From positions 2,170,001-2,234,000 of the forward strand of contig CP036279.1 in the NCBI GenBank assembly GCA_007748055.1: DNA of 64,000 bases, read 5' to 3'. Each line of letters begins with the position of its first letter. Position 1 is the stretch's first letter. This stretch comes from Kolteria novifilia. Its GTDB lineage: Bacteria; Planctomycetota; Planctomycetia; Kolteriales; Kolteriaceae. Of the stretch, positions 9,399 through 18,516 are shown in pieces. Under the pieces are notes generated by a model. That model made no database searches and was not told the DNA's origin. It saw only the letters and a list, made by a program, of their open reading frames with translations. A program made the position numbers and the translations under genes.

Positions 9399-10817
9399 CT
9401 ACACCAGAATGTCCTTGATGATGTGGCCGTGCACGTCGGTCAGACGCATGTCGCGGCCACCGAAGCGGAACGTCAGCTTCTCGTGATTGATGCCGAGAAG
9501 GTGCAGCATCGTCGCGTGCAGATCATGGATCTCGACGCGGTTCTCGATCGCTTTGTAACCGAACTCGTCGGTTTGCCCGTAGATCGTTCCGCCTTTGATC
9601 CCACCTCCCGCGAGCCAGATCGAGAAACCGAACGGGTTGTGATCGCGACCGTTGCTTCCCTGAGCGAAGGGCGTTCGTCCGAATTCGCCGCCCCAGACGA
9701 CGAGTGTCTGGTCGAACAAGCCGCGAGCCTTGAGATCCTTGAGTAGCCCCGCGATCGGTTGGTCGACGGTGCGGGCGTTGAGGTCGTGGCCTTCCTTGAG
9801 TTTGCTGTGTTGATCCCAGCGGTCGGCACGGACGGCGGGACAGGTCAACTCGATGAAGCGAACCCCACGCTCGACCAGGCGGCGGGCGATCAGACACTGC
9901 ATCGCGAAGGTGCGCGTCGTTGGTAGCTCGGCATCCAACCCGTAGAGGCTCTTTGTGGCATCGCTTTCGCCGGAGAACTCCATCAGGTCCGGAACCGCGG
10001 TCTGCATGCGCGCGGCCATCTCGTGGTTCTGGATCGCCGACTCCAGGGCGTCGACCTGGCCATACCGCTCAAGGACCCCTCCGTCGAGTTTTCGCATGAG
10101 ATCGAGCTTCGCGTTCTGACGCGCGACGTTCTTCTCGCGGCGCTGGATGTTGGCAACCGGCGGATTGGAAGGGCGGAAGAGCGATCCTTGGTAGGCCGCG
10201 GGAAGGAACCCGCTGCCGAAGTTCTCGAGCCCACCCGGAGGAATCAGCCCGCCATTGAGCACAATGAAGCCGGGCAGGTTCTTGCTCTCGCTGCCGAGTC
10301 CATAGCCGACCCACGCGCCCATGCTGGGACGTCCCTGAACGCCCAGCCCGCTGTGAAGGAAGTAGTTCGCCGAGGTGTGTTCGGAAAAGGGGGCCACCAT
10401 CGAGCGAATGACCGCGAGGTCGTCGACCGATTGGGCGACGAGGGGAAAGAGGTCGCTGACCGGGATACCGCTTTCGCCGTACCGGTTGAACTTCCAGGGA
10501 GAGGCCATCGTCGTGCCGATGTTGTTGAACTGCGTCGGCTCGATCTTGGAGGCGAAGGGTTTGCCGTGTTCCTTGGTTAGCAGCGGTTTCGGGTCGAACG
10601 TGTCGACCTGCGATGGTCCACCGTCCATGTAGAGGAAGATGATGTTGCGGACCTTCGGGGCGTAGTGCGGAGCCTTGACGAGCGGGCCGGTCGAGGCCGC
10701 GTCGGACTCCTCCCCCAAGAGGGCCGCCAATGCGACCGCGCCGAAACCGCTCGCCGCGGATCGCAGTACTTCCCGCCGACTCCACCGCGTCCCAAAGTCT
10801 CGATGACAACGTTTCAT
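9399..10817 (-). CDS. DUF1501 family secreted protein (Tat signal)
   Basis: A 472-residue member of the DUF1501 family, which is greatly expanded in planctomycetes and related to the alkaline phosphatase/sulfatase superfamily. The N-terminus has a twin-arginine signal (WSRREVLRSAASGFG), so export of the folded protein is likely. Family motifs include FLYMDGGPSQVDTFDPK, SANYFLHSG, WGGEFGRTPF and GRDHNPFGF. Its biochemical activity is not established. It lies 25 bases downstream of the DUF1549/DUF1553 gene; this pairing is typical and implies joint action on an extracytoplasmic substrate. Confidence 0.92.
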   Translation of the reverse strand: MKRCHRDFGTRWSRREVLRSAASGFGAVALAALLGEESDAASTGPLVKAPHYAPKVRNIIFLYMDGGPSQVDTFDPKPLLTKEHGKPFASKIEPTQFNNIGTTMASPWKFNRYGESGIPVSDLFPLVAQSVDDLAVIRSMVAPFSEHTSANYFLHSGLGVQGRPSMGAWVGYGLGSESKNLPGFIVLNGGLIPPGGLENFGSGFLPAAYQGSLFRPSNPPVANIQRREKNVARQNAKLDLMRKLDGGVLERYGQVDALESAIQNHEMAARMQTAVPDLMEFSGESDATKSLYGLDAELPTTRTFAMQCLIARRLVERGVRFIELTCPAVRADRWDQHSKLKEGHDLNARTVDQPIAGLLKDLKARGLFDQTLVVWGGEFGRTPFAQGSNGRDHNPFGFSIWLAGGGIKGGTIYGQTDEFGYKAIENRVEIHDLHATMLHLLGINHEKLTFRFGGRDMRLTDVHGHIIKDILV

Positions 10818-10842
10818 GAGATGTCGTTCCGTCCGAAGGCGA

Positions 10843-13800
10843 TCAGTTGATGAAGATGAATTCTTTCACGTTGAACAGCACGTGGCAGAGGTCCGCCCAC
10901 GCCTGCTTGTTCGTCCCTTCGTCATTTGGGTTCTCGGCGTGTTGTTCAAGAAATGAGAGTGCCGCGCGAGTTTCCTTGTCGCTTGGGGGACGGGAAAAGG
11001 CGGACTGGTAAAGTCGCTCGACGCGTTGCTTCGGGGAACGATCCGGGGTGGCCAGAACCCGCTCCGCCCATAGGGAGGCTTGTTCGCTGACGAAGGGATC
11101 GTTCATCAAGGTGAGAGCCTGGGCGGGGACGTTCGAGACCGTTCGCCGACCGACCGTCGTGTAGGGAATCGGCATGTCGAAGACGGTGAGCATGGGGGGC
11201 AGGAAGTTCCGGCGAATCCTCGTGTAGATGCTGCGCCTTCCATTCCCGTCGAGGGGCCCCGACGTTCTGGGACGCCCGCGACCCTGCATGAACGGGGTCA
11301 GGTGGACTTCGACACTCGGACCGAAGAGGGTTGGATCGAGCCGGCCGGAGACCGTGAGGATCGCGTCGCGAATCGCTTCCGCTTCTAGCCGCCGAATGGG
11401 CATGCGGTGCAGCAGGTCGTTCTTGGGATCGAGTTCCTCGGCACGCCCGTCCGACGGACGGCTCGCCATCTGGTACGTGTTCGAGAGGACAATGTGACGG
11501 ATTGCTTGCTTCAGCGACCAGTCCTCGGCGATCAATCGTTTCGCCAGGAAGTCGAGCATCCGGGGGTGGGAGGGCCGACTTCCCAGAACGCCGAGGTTGT
11601 CGACGGAGGGGACGAGGCCGCGTCCGGTGAGGTGGGCCCAAAGTCGATTGACGATCACGCGGGCCACCAGCGGGTTCGCCGGATCGACGATACGATGGGC
11701 CAGCTCGAGTCGCCCGCTGCCGCCGGCGATGTTCGGTTGCCCGATCTCCTCGAGAGCCTCGAGAAAGCGGCGTGGGGCGACGTCGCCAACGGTCTTGTGA
11801 TTGCCGCGGATGAGGACATATTCTTCGACCCCGTTGCCGTCCATCATCGCCGGGGCGGTGTGCGATTCGGGTCGGAGGCGATCCGCTAGCGCCGAGGTCT
11901 TCTGAAAGTAAAACTTCGACGCCTCTCTAGCCGAGTCCCGTCCATCTGACGTCGACACCAGTTCCGGATGTCGCACCAGCCAGTCGGCAAGAGCCGACCA
12001 GTCCGAGGTTCGAGTTGTCTGGTTCGCGAACCCGCTCGCGAAGTGCTGGGCCGCATTGCGCATCGTGCGTCGGTAGGCACGCGCCAAGGAGGTCGGCGGG
12101 TTCCCCAGCGACTGTTCGACGATCTCTCCGATGAGGGAGTTGGTGGAGAACTCGGCGGGTGGCGGCTGGTCTCCCTCTCGGACCATCGCGACCGCGAACT
12201 CGGAACTGTCATCGGCGGGCGAGAATTCCAGATGGATGCCGTGACCGATGTAGGGTGTCAGGTCGTGCTCGATCCAACGAAAGGTCGGGCCGGCCTTGAC
12301 GGTCTTGATGACACGCCCGTGCAAAGGGCCTTGGACCATGCGGTGGGAGTCGACGACCGCGAAGACGACCCCATCGCCTCGGACGCGGTAGTGGAGTCGC
12401 CCCTCCTGAAGTTTGAAGGTAGGTGTTCGCAGCGTTCGCCCCGCCTGAACCCACGACCCCGGTTTGCCCGATTCGCGTTCGGTTCCCTTGGCGAGCCGAA
12501 GGCGTTTCCAGAACGGATCGTAGACGGCGGCTCCCTCAGCGTGGACTTCTTGGAACGGCCACGAGGGATCTTCACCGACGCGGCTCTCTCCGACCCGTCG
12601 CGGTCGGCCGCCGAAGCTGTATCCCTCTTCGAGCCAGTCGGCCTTGTCGGGGGCGGCGTAGTCGACGATGGAACGGGAGCGATCGAGCCATTGTTGCGAT
12701 TGGTTGGTTGCGTGTTCGATCCGAGCGACGAACTTTTCCAGGCGTCGCTTCGCGTCGGCGGGCGTGTGATGGGCCAGCAGCGACCAGGCGTGAAATGGAT
12801 CGCTTGGATCCTTCTTCGCGTGGCGGAGGTGCGCGACCCATTGGTTGATGAGTGAGGGATCGAGCCCGGCCTCGGAGCCACCTTCGAGACCGGCATCATC
12901 GGCTGATGGACGAATCCGCCGCCGAGCGGCCAACAGGTAGTCCGCGAGGCGATCGAGTTGCGGGGCGGCTGCCTTGGTGATGGCATTGGCGAGCGGGCGT
13001 TCGGACTGCTCGCGAAGGGCCGCCAACTCCTCGGCAAGTTGCCGATGGTGATCCATCGTTTCAAAGCGGACCTGCCGGTAGCTCGAACTCTGCAGGAAGC
13101 CCGCCAAGGAGTAGTAGTCCTCCGCCGAAATGGCGTCGAACTTGTGGTCGTGGCAGCGAGCGCACGCGACGGTCATGCCGAGGAAGGTCTTCGACATCAC
13201 GTCGATCATGTTGTCGAAGCGGTCGGTCTCGTCCTGACGAATGTCGACCGGCGAGTGGACCCATTCGCCGAGAAACCAGAAACCGGTCCCAAGGATCGAC
13301 TCGTTGAACCCTCGGGTGGGGTTTCGTCGCGGCCGTTCCAACAGGTCGCCCGCGATGTGTTCCTTGACAAACTGGTCGTAGGGCACATCCGCGTTGAAGG
13401 CCCGGATGACGTAGTCGCGGTACTGGTAGGCGTTGGCGACGGGGTGATCCCACTCGTGCCCACGTGTCTCGGCGTAGCGAACGAGATCGAGCCAGTGGCG
13501 TCCCCAGCGCTCACCGAAGTGAGGTGAGCTCAACAGACGCTCGACGAGCTTGGCGTAAGCATCCGGATCCGGATCGGAGTCGAAGGCCTTGACGTCCTCC
13601 GAAGTCGGGGGCAAGCCAATGAGGTCGAAACTCAGCCGTCGGATGAGGGTGCGACGGTCGGCTCGCGGGGCGGGTTCGAGACCCGCGTCCTCGAGTCGCT
13701 GGAGAACGAACGCGTCAAGGTCGTCGCGAATCCAGTCCGTGTCCTTGGTCTTCGGAAGCGCTGGCAACGAAGGCGTGGACCACGCCCAGTGCGCCGCTTT

Positions 13801-14229
13801 GCGGGTCGCGACGTCGAACTCTTCCTTGGCGATCTTCTCGTTGGAACCTTTTTCCTCGGGCCAGGGAGCCCCCATCTCCACCCAGCGGGTCAGGTCGGCG
13901 ATGGCCGAGGCGGGAAGTTTTCCCTTCGGCGGCATGTCGAGGAAGTCGCCGTCATAGCGAATCGCGAGGATCAGGTTGCTCTCCTCGGGCTTGCCGGGAA
14001 CGATGGCCGGGCCGCAGTCGCCGCCTCGCAGGTGTCCCGATCGGCGGTCGAGGTAAAGACTCGCTTGCAGGGGATTGGCACTGGCGGCGTGGCACGAGTA
14101 GCAGTGCTCGGCGAGGACTGGGCGGATCTTGTTCTCGAAGAACTCGAGTTGTTGGGCTGTCGGCTTCGCGCTTTCGGCCTCGGCCGTCATGGTGGCGAGA
14201 ACGAGGACGAATGGGACCGCGTCGAACAT
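10843..14229 (-). CDS. PSCyt1 / DUF1549 / DUF1553 secreted cytochrome-like protein
   Basis: A 1128-residue exported protein. Domains in order: a signal peptide (MFDAVPFVLVLATMTAEA), a planctomycete cytochrome-C-like domain with one haem-binding motif HCYSCHA and a downstream DMPPKGKL axial methionine region, DUF1549 (around 165-380, with RRLSFDLIGLPPT and FGERWGRHWLDLVRY), a middle insertion of LamG-like character (about 470-700), and DUF1553 (about 790-1090, with NPLVARVIVNRLWAHLTGRGL and VPAQALTLMNDPFV). The frame extends 15 codons further upstream; the ATG at 14229 is chosen because it opens the signal peptide. Transcribed with DUF1501. The role is unknown; polysaccharide breakdown is often proposed. 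Confidence 0.92.
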   Translation of the reverse strand: MFDAVPFVLVLATMTAEAESAKPTAQQLEFFENKIRPVLAEHCYSCHAASANPLQASLYLDRRSGHLRGGDCGPAIVPGKPEESNLILAIRYDGDFLDMPPKGKLPASAIADLTRWVEMGAPWPEEKGSNEKIAKEEFDVATRKAAHWAWSTPSLPALPKTKDTDWIRDDLDAFVLQRLEDAGLEPAPRADRRTLIRRLSFDLIGLPPTSEDVKAFDSDPDPDAYAKLVERLLSSPHFGERWGRHWLDLVRYAETRGHEWDHPVANAYQYRDYVIRAFNADVPYDQFVKEHIAGDLLERPRRNPTRGFNESILGTGFWFLGEWVHSPVDIRQDETDRFDNMIDVMSKTFLGMTVACARCHDHKFDAISAEDYYSLAGFLQSSSYRQVRFETMDHHRQLAEELAALREQSERPLANAITKAAAPQLDRLADYLLAARRRIRPSADDAGLEGGSEAGLDPSLINQWVAHLRHAKKDPSDPFHAWSLLAHHTPADAKRRLEKFVARIEHATNQSQQWLDRSRSIVDYAAPDKADWLEEGYSFGGRPRRVGESRVGEDPSWPFQEVHAEGAAVYDPFWKRLRLAKGTERESGKPGSWVQAGRTLRTPTFKLQEGRLHYRVRGDGVVFAVVDSHRMVQGPLHGRVIKTVKAGPTFRWIEHDLTPYIGHGIHLEFSPADDSSEFAVAMVREGDQPPPAEFSTNSLIGEIVEQSLGNPPTSLARAYRRTMRNAAQHFASGFANQTTRTSDWSALADWLVRHPELVSTSDGRDSAREASKFYFQKTSALADRLRPESHTAPAMMDGNGVEEYVLIRGNHKTVGDVAPRRFLEALEEIGQPNIAGGSGRLELAHRIVDPANPLVARVIVNRLWAHLTGRGLVPSVDNLGVLGSRPSHPRMLDFLAKRLIAEDWSLKQAIRHIVLSNTYQMASRPSDGRAEELDPKNDLLHRMPIRRLEAEAIRDAILTVSGRLDPTLFGPSVEVHLTPFMQGRGRPRTSGPLDGNGRRSIYTRIRRNFLPPMLTVFDMPIPYTTVGRRTVSNVPAQALTLMNDPFVSEQASLWAERVLATPDRSPKQRVERLYQSAFSRPPSDKETRAALSFLEQHAENPNDEGTNKQAWADLCHVLFNVKEFIFIN

Positions 14230-14559
14230 GCTGTAGCACCCCTTCGTGCAGGGAGTCGGAAGGCGGGTGGGCAAGGCAGGGCGGGGACGGGGTGAGTCCC
14301 AGTCGGAGTCCTCCCATCCGAAAGTCAGCCATGGAACTCGTGATGGCCGTTCCCGGAAAGGATCTGGCCACGAGAGCGCCGCAACTGGTCAGCACCTTGG
14401 TTTATTCTAACGTCATTGAGGAAGCCCGACTATTCGATTGTGGTCGCGATCGACTGCGAAATGCGTTGGAAACACGCATCAGTTAAGCCTATTTGACACC
14501 TTCCCCCAAGCCCCCTTAGACTCCAGCAACGGATACCTCTTCCCGTCGGTGTGGTGAAC
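14230..14559. promoter_or_regulatory. Divergent intergenic region, DUF1549 operon and XylR-like regulator
   Basis: This 330-base gap separates the start of the secreted operon (minus) from the regulator (plus). It includes a locally AT-rich stretch near 14398-14445. The regulator's binding site for the operon would be expected here, but I see no clear symmetrical operator. Confidence 0.5.
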
Positions 14560-15729
14560 ATGGGGCAGCCTCGCGTCGCGCTGTTGATCGAGTCCTCGCG
14601 AGAATATGGCCGAGCCCTCCTCGCGGGGATCACTCGCTTCATGCGCGAGCGGAGTCCCGGTTGGATCAGCTTCTTTCGCGATCGTGGCATTCACGAGGAC
14701 TTCCCGGACTGGATTCAGGACTGGGATGGCGAGGGGATCATCGCTCGCATCGAGACGCCGACGATGAGGGAGGTGCTGCTTCGCCAAACAATCCCGGTCA
14801 TCGATGTGCGATGCCGCTATCCTCTCGACCTGCCGCAGATCGATACCGATGATCGCGAGGTGGCACGGCTCGCCGTCGAGCATCTCGTCGAGCGTGGTTT
14901 TCGTCACTTCGCCTTCGCGGGCGTCAAGGGGGCGAACTGGTCCGACACGCGGGAGCGGAACTTTCGTCAGCTTCTCGAGGAGCGAGGTTTCTCCTGCCTG
15001 ACAGTGCCCAGCGAGGAGCCGCCTCCGTTGGTGGTTCGGGAGTCATACGGCAACCGCGTCCATGAGGAGCTGGTCGCTTGGGTGCGGACGTTGCCTCATT
15101 CGACGGGGATCCTCGCGGCCAACGACCTTCGGGGGCAACAACTGATCAACGCCTGCCGCGACGCGGGCCTTCGCGTGCCGCGCGAGGTCGCGATTCTGGG
15201 CGTTGACAACGATCCGCTCATCTGCGACTTGACGGAACCGCCCTTGTCGAGTGTCGCGTGCGACGCCGAAGCGATCGGCTTTCAAGCCGCGGAACTCTTG
15301 GACCGGCTGATGCGCGGGGCGAAGGCGCCGCGCCAGCTCCGTTTGGTTTCGCCTCGGGGCGTGGTGGTGAGGCGTTCGACCGACATCTTCGCCATCGAGG
15401 ATCTTGGCGTTGCTCGCGCGATTCGGCTCATCCACGATCATGCCTGTGAAGGGATCAACGCGAGTGACGTCGTTCGGGAAGTGGGAGAGAGTCGCCAAGC
15501 CCTCACCGAGCGATTTCGGCGCGTCGTGGGACACTCGCTCAAGGACGAGATCGTGCGAGTCCGGTTGGAGCGGGTCCAGCGGCTACTGATCGAAACCGAC
15601 GCGAGCCTGCAAACGATCGCGCGACAGACGGGGTTCTCCAGCGGCGAGTACATGGGGACCGCTTTCAAGCGTCGCTATTGCGAGACGCCCGGGGAGTGCC
15701 GTCAACGGACGAGGGAAGAGGGAACGTGA
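14560..15729 (+). CDS. XylR-like regulator: periplasmic-binding domain plus AraC helix-turn-helix
   Basis: A 389-residue protein. The N-terminal part (to about residue 275) is a LacI/XylR-type sugar-binding fold: RVALLIESSREYGRALLAGI, ARLAVEHLVERGFRHFAF and VAILGVDNDPLICDLTEPPL are characteristic. The C-terminal 100 residues are an AraC-type DNA-binding domain with two helix-turn-helix units, the second ending SLQTIARQTGFSSGEYM. Start codons GTG 14551, GTG 14554 and ATG 14560 are possible; the ATG is used. It is transcribed away from the secreted DUF1549/DUF1501 operon, which is its most likely target, with a sugar as the likely effector (inference). Confidence 0.9.
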   Translation: MGQPRVALLIESSREYGRALLAGITRFMRERSPGWISFFRDRGIHEDFPDWIQDWDGEGIIARIETPTMREVLLRQTIPVIDVRCRYPLDLPQIDTDDREVARLAVEHLVERGFRHFAFAGVKGANWSDTRERNFRQLLEERGFSCLTVPSEEPPPLVVRESYGNRVHEELVAWVRTLPHSTGILAANDLRGQQLINACRDAGLRVPREVAILGVDNDPLICDLTEPPLSSVACDAEAIGFQAAELLDRLMRGAKAPRQLRLVSPRGVVVRRSTDIFAIEDLGVARAIRLIHDHACEGINASDVVREVGESRQALTERFRRVVGHSLKDEIVRVRLERVQRLLIETDASLQTIARQTGFSSGEYMGTAFKRRYCETPGECRQRTREEGT

Positions 15730-16004
15730 GGGCGATCGTCGTTCATTGCCGAGCGTCGGTTGGAGGAATTTAGCGATTGCTCCGTTCCAACGGAATGTGC
15801 GAATTGGTGGAGCCCCAACCCTTCGGCACTGGCCGACAAGCAGCCAGCGGTACCCCGAGGCTGAGTCGGAGACTGGTTCTCGCCAGATGGGAGAGGTTGG
15901 CGGTGACCGACATGGTGGCACGCTTGCCCACCATCCGAGCGCGAAACTCGGGGGGCGTGGGGGAGGTTGATGTCACGTGGCAATCATTTTCGCGGCGCGA
16001 CTGA
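15730..16004. other. Non-coding stretch with one CACTGGC-type palindrome
   Basis: No convincing gene is seen. At about 15826-15850 there is GGCACTGGCCGAC...GCAGCCAGCGG, a decayed copy of the CACTGGC...GCCAGTG palindrome found elsewhere in the window. It probably marks the 3' end of the XylR-like gene. Confidence 0.45.
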
Positions 16005-16199
16005 CTAAGCGGCCCGCTTGAGTTCGCGAATGGCTTGCGCGTCCCCCGAGTTGACCGCGATGGCTCGACGGCGCGCTTGTGCCTGGAGCTTGTACAGCTC
16101 GGCGAGCTTGAATTGTCCGTTGGCGATGGCTTGGTCGGCGAGCATCTCGCGTCGTTCGGCGTCTTGCTGCCATTGCCAGATCAAGTAGTCCTTGGACAT
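16005..16199 (-). CDS. Small hypothetical protein, 64 residues
   Basis: An alanine/glutamine-rich, strongly helical small protein (MSKDYLIWQWQQDAERRE at its start; QAQARRRAIAV mid-way). The ATG has a good ribosome-binding site, AAAGGA about six bases upstream. No family is recognised. The composition suggests a short coiled coil. It lies in a gene-poor stretch with a second small minus-strand frame just upstream, so the two may be co-transcribed. Confidence 0.5.
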   Translation of the reverse strand: MSKDYLIWQWQQDAERREMLADQAIANGQFKLAELYKLQAQARRRAIAVNSGDAQAIRELKRAA

Positions 16200-16256
16200 G
16201 GTGATCCTTTCGTTACCGCCACGGGGCGGATGACCCGCGTCATCGTCTAAAGTGCG

Positions 16257-16463
16257 TCAAGCCACCCGTCGCGTTTGCGATACGAAGGCCGGCACGGCGA
16301 TCGGCCGGATCTCGGTTTCCCCGTAGATCGCGACAATGTCGCCAAAGTCGATCGCGTATTCCCACTCCTCGCCAGGAAAGATACTTGGCATCGAGCGAAC
16401 GACGACGCCGCTCTTGCGTTTGATGCGGACGCGCGTCCCGTTGGGAAGTCGAGGATGGCTCAT
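16257..16463 (-). CDS. Small hypothetical protein, SH3/KOW-like, 68 residues
   Basis: The sequence includes NGTRVRIKRKSGVVVRSM and EEWEYAIDFGDIVAIYGE, a run of short beta strands like small SH3 or KOW-type barrels. No firm family is recognised. It precedes the 64-residue gene on the same strand by 57 bases. Overlapping frames on both strands (for example plus 16275-16772) show much less protein-like composition. The ribosome-binding site is weak (AGGTAG about eight bases upstream). Confidence 0.42.
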   Translation of the reverse strand: MSHPRLPNGTRVRIKRKSGVVVRSMPSIFPGEEWEYAIDFGDIVAIYGETEIRPIAVPAFVSQTRRVA

Positions 16464-16907
16464 GGTTCACGCTACCTGTGGTCGGCCTCGGGACTCATCG
16501 GACTCCATTCCGTTCGATGCGAACGCGGAGGAAATATCGTCCGCGAACGGCCTCGAGATTCACTCTTTGCCGAGCCAAGCGGCTTTCCTCTTCGCGGAGA
16601 TGCCTCGCCAGGGTTGCAATCGTCAAACATCCACCTGATTGAAAACGCTTTCGATGGCACGGTGATTGCTTTGACTCTTGGAGCAATGCCTGTTCGACCG
16701 ACACTTAGTTGTGTTGACGAGTTGATCGGACTTTGTCATGAGCAGGCAACCAACATCGACGACGACGTCTGAATCACACGCATCGGCACCATGAATTGGC
16801 CAATCGACTCTTGTCGGCGATGGAGAGACGTGTTCCCAGGACTTGTTGACAACAGCCGCCAGCGACGCTTGAAGGGAGTGACGCCGGCGAATTGAAGGAG
16901 CAGGACG
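16464..16907. other. 444 bases with no supported gene
   Basis: Short frames exist on both strands, but none has a convincing start signal, codon bias or recognisable motif. Base composition is less GC-rich than in flanking genes, consistent with non-coding or decayed sequence. Confidence 0.4.
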
Positions 16908-17096
16908 TTGAACGCCTCATTCCCGGAGTTTTGCGTCGAGGGTTACACCGCGTGTAGCATCGTCGAGGACCGTTGTTGGGCGGAGCGTGACGGACATACC
17001 TTTCTCTTTCACTGGAACGGACATGCGTGGCAGCTCCACGGCCGAATTGCCCGCTGTTGGCAGTTCATGATGGATACCGCGGCCAAACGCATCTAG
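16908..17096 (+). CDS. Possible small protein, 62 residues
   Basis: A TTG at 16908 is preceded by AAGGAG with a seven-base gap, an excellent ribosome-binding site. The 62-residue product (MNASFPEFCVEGYTACS at its start) is rich in Cys, Trp and His and has no recognised family. Ten bases after its stop is a perfect 9-bp hairpin followed by a pyrimidine-rich tract, which would suit a terminator. That pairing of signals is the main reason to list it. Confidence 0.38.
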   Translation: MNASFPEFCVEGYTACSIVEDRCWAERDGHTFLFHWNGHAWQLHGRIARCWQFMMDTAAKRI

Positions 17097-17106
17097 TCGC
17101 GACGGA

Positions 17107-17130
17107 CGTGTCCGGGCACCTCCGGACACG
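17107..17130 (+). terminator. Perfect 9-bp hairpin, terminator-like
   Basis: CGTGTCCGG (17107-17115) and CCGGACACG (17122-17130) pair perfectly around a six-base loop, and ATTCCTTCTCCTC follows. It lies just after the small frame at 16908-17096. There is no long T-run, so intrinsic termination is only probable. Confidence 0.5.
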
Positions 17131-17486
17131 ATTCCTTCTCCTCACACCGGCGAGACGCGTGGGGAGAAGACGACCATCCTCCCGTTCGCTCTCATCCCTC
17201 CAGAGCCCATTCATCCCAATACCGGAAGCTTTCCATTCCCATCCCTACAAAAGAACCATGAACGTCTCGAAATGAGACTGCCTATCATCGCGGGAAAGCG
17301 GCAATTGTGACTCCGGTTTGAAAACGTGATCTTGGTCCGAGAGGTGACGGGCTTTCTTTTCTGACTAGGAACACCAGATTGCTGGCGGCGCACTCACAAC
17401 TTGGAGTTTGTCGTTCTGGTTCTGCTCTTGTCAACACGGACTCGAGTGAGTGAGACGCGATGGCGAGACGCGGGTCGGGATAGGGG
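17131..17486. other. 356 bases with no supported gene
   Basis: Only short, unbiased frames occur. The region is more AT-rich than average and should carry the promoter of the YndJ-like gene. Confidence 0.4.
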
Positions 17487-18491
17487 ATGCTAGGGAACAT
17501 GCGCTCAAAGGATCTGGGACTACTCTTCGCGCTCTTGGGAGCGACGTTCTGGGGAGCCGACGCCTTGCGGACGAGAGCTTCCCTGTTCGAGACGGCATGG
17601 GCGGTGGAGCTTCTGTTGTTCTCGCCTCTGGTGCTCGTTCCCTTGGCGCTGCGACTCTTCGTGGAGGTCGAGGATCAGCCGAGACCCAAGAGGCTTTTCG
17701 GGCTCGTGGTCGCGATGCAATTTCCCGCGGCGCTGTTGCTGCTGATCGCGTTTTGGCTGCCCGAGGGGATCGGTGCCTTTCTGACGCTACCCTGGCTGGC
17801 GATGACCGGATTCATGCTCTTGCTGGGAGCCCGCCGCATTTGGGTTCGAGGCTGGCCGCAGCCGTGGGGCGTCCTGGCGCAGGACGTCGGCTGGGTCTTT
17901 CTCGTGGTCGGGGCGGGGTGGCTGATGCTCTCGCGGTTGGGAGCGCGGCCGCTCGATTTCGAGCCGGTCATCGTCTTGTTGACCGCGATTCACTTTCACT
18001 ACGCGGGATTTTTGCTGCCGATCTTCGCGGGGCGGGCGGCGCTCTTGGTCGGTGGTCGTCTCGCCGACGTGACCGCGATCGGCGTGGTGGTGGGCGTTCC
18101 GCTCGTGGCGATCGGCATCACCGCGACGCAAGTCGGCCTCCCGGTTCAATTCGAGTTCCTCGCCGCCGCGGCGCTAGCGGGGGCCGGGCTTCTGGTGGCG
18201 CTTTTGCATCTTCGACTCGCGATGTGGGATGAGCTGCCGGGATTCGTTCGCCTGATGTTTGGGTTTGTCTCTCTCTCGTTGACGTTCAGCATGGCGTTGG
18301 CGTTCGCCTACGGCGGCCGATGCTTCGGCTGGTGGCCGGGGCTCGACATCCCTTGGATGAGGGCGCTGCACGGAACCGTGAACGCCTTTGGGTTCGGACT
18401 GGCGGGATGTGTCGGTTGGAATCTGTTCCCCCGAAGGCGACTCCTCGAAGCGGATCCGAGCGACGACGATGCGTTGGGGGAGATGGATTAA
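17487..18491 (+). CDS. YndJ-like integral membrane protein
   Basis: A 334-residue protein with about nine hydrophobic helices. The segment around HFHYAGFLLPIFAG and the C-terminal HGTVNAFGFGLAGCVGW fit the YndJ family (named after the Bacillus protein), whose function is unknown. The conserved histidines inside or next to helices hint at a metal or cofactor site, which is inference. The ATG at 17487 is used; an ATG four codons later (17499) has a better placed AGGGGA. It is convergent with the M28 peptidase, with a 25-base gap. Confidence 0.65.
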   Translation: MLGNMRSKDLGLLFALLGATFWGADALRTRASLFETAWAVELLLFSPLVLVPLALRLFVEVEDQPRPKRLFGLVVAMQFPAALLLLIAFWLPEGIGAFLTLPWLAMTGFMLLLGARRIWVRGWPQPWGVLAQDVGWVFLVVGAGWLMLSRLGARPLDFEPVIVLLTAIHFHYAGFLLPIFAGRAALLVGGRLADVTAIGVVVGVPLVAIGITATQVGLPVQFEFLAAAALAGAGLLVALLHLRLAMWDELPGFVRLMFGFVSLSLTFSMALAFAYGGRCFGWWPGLDIPWMRALHGTVNAFGFGLAGCVGWNLFPRRRLLEADPSDDDALGEMD

Positions 18492-18516
18492 GAATGGGGG
18501 CGAGTCGATCGGGCGC

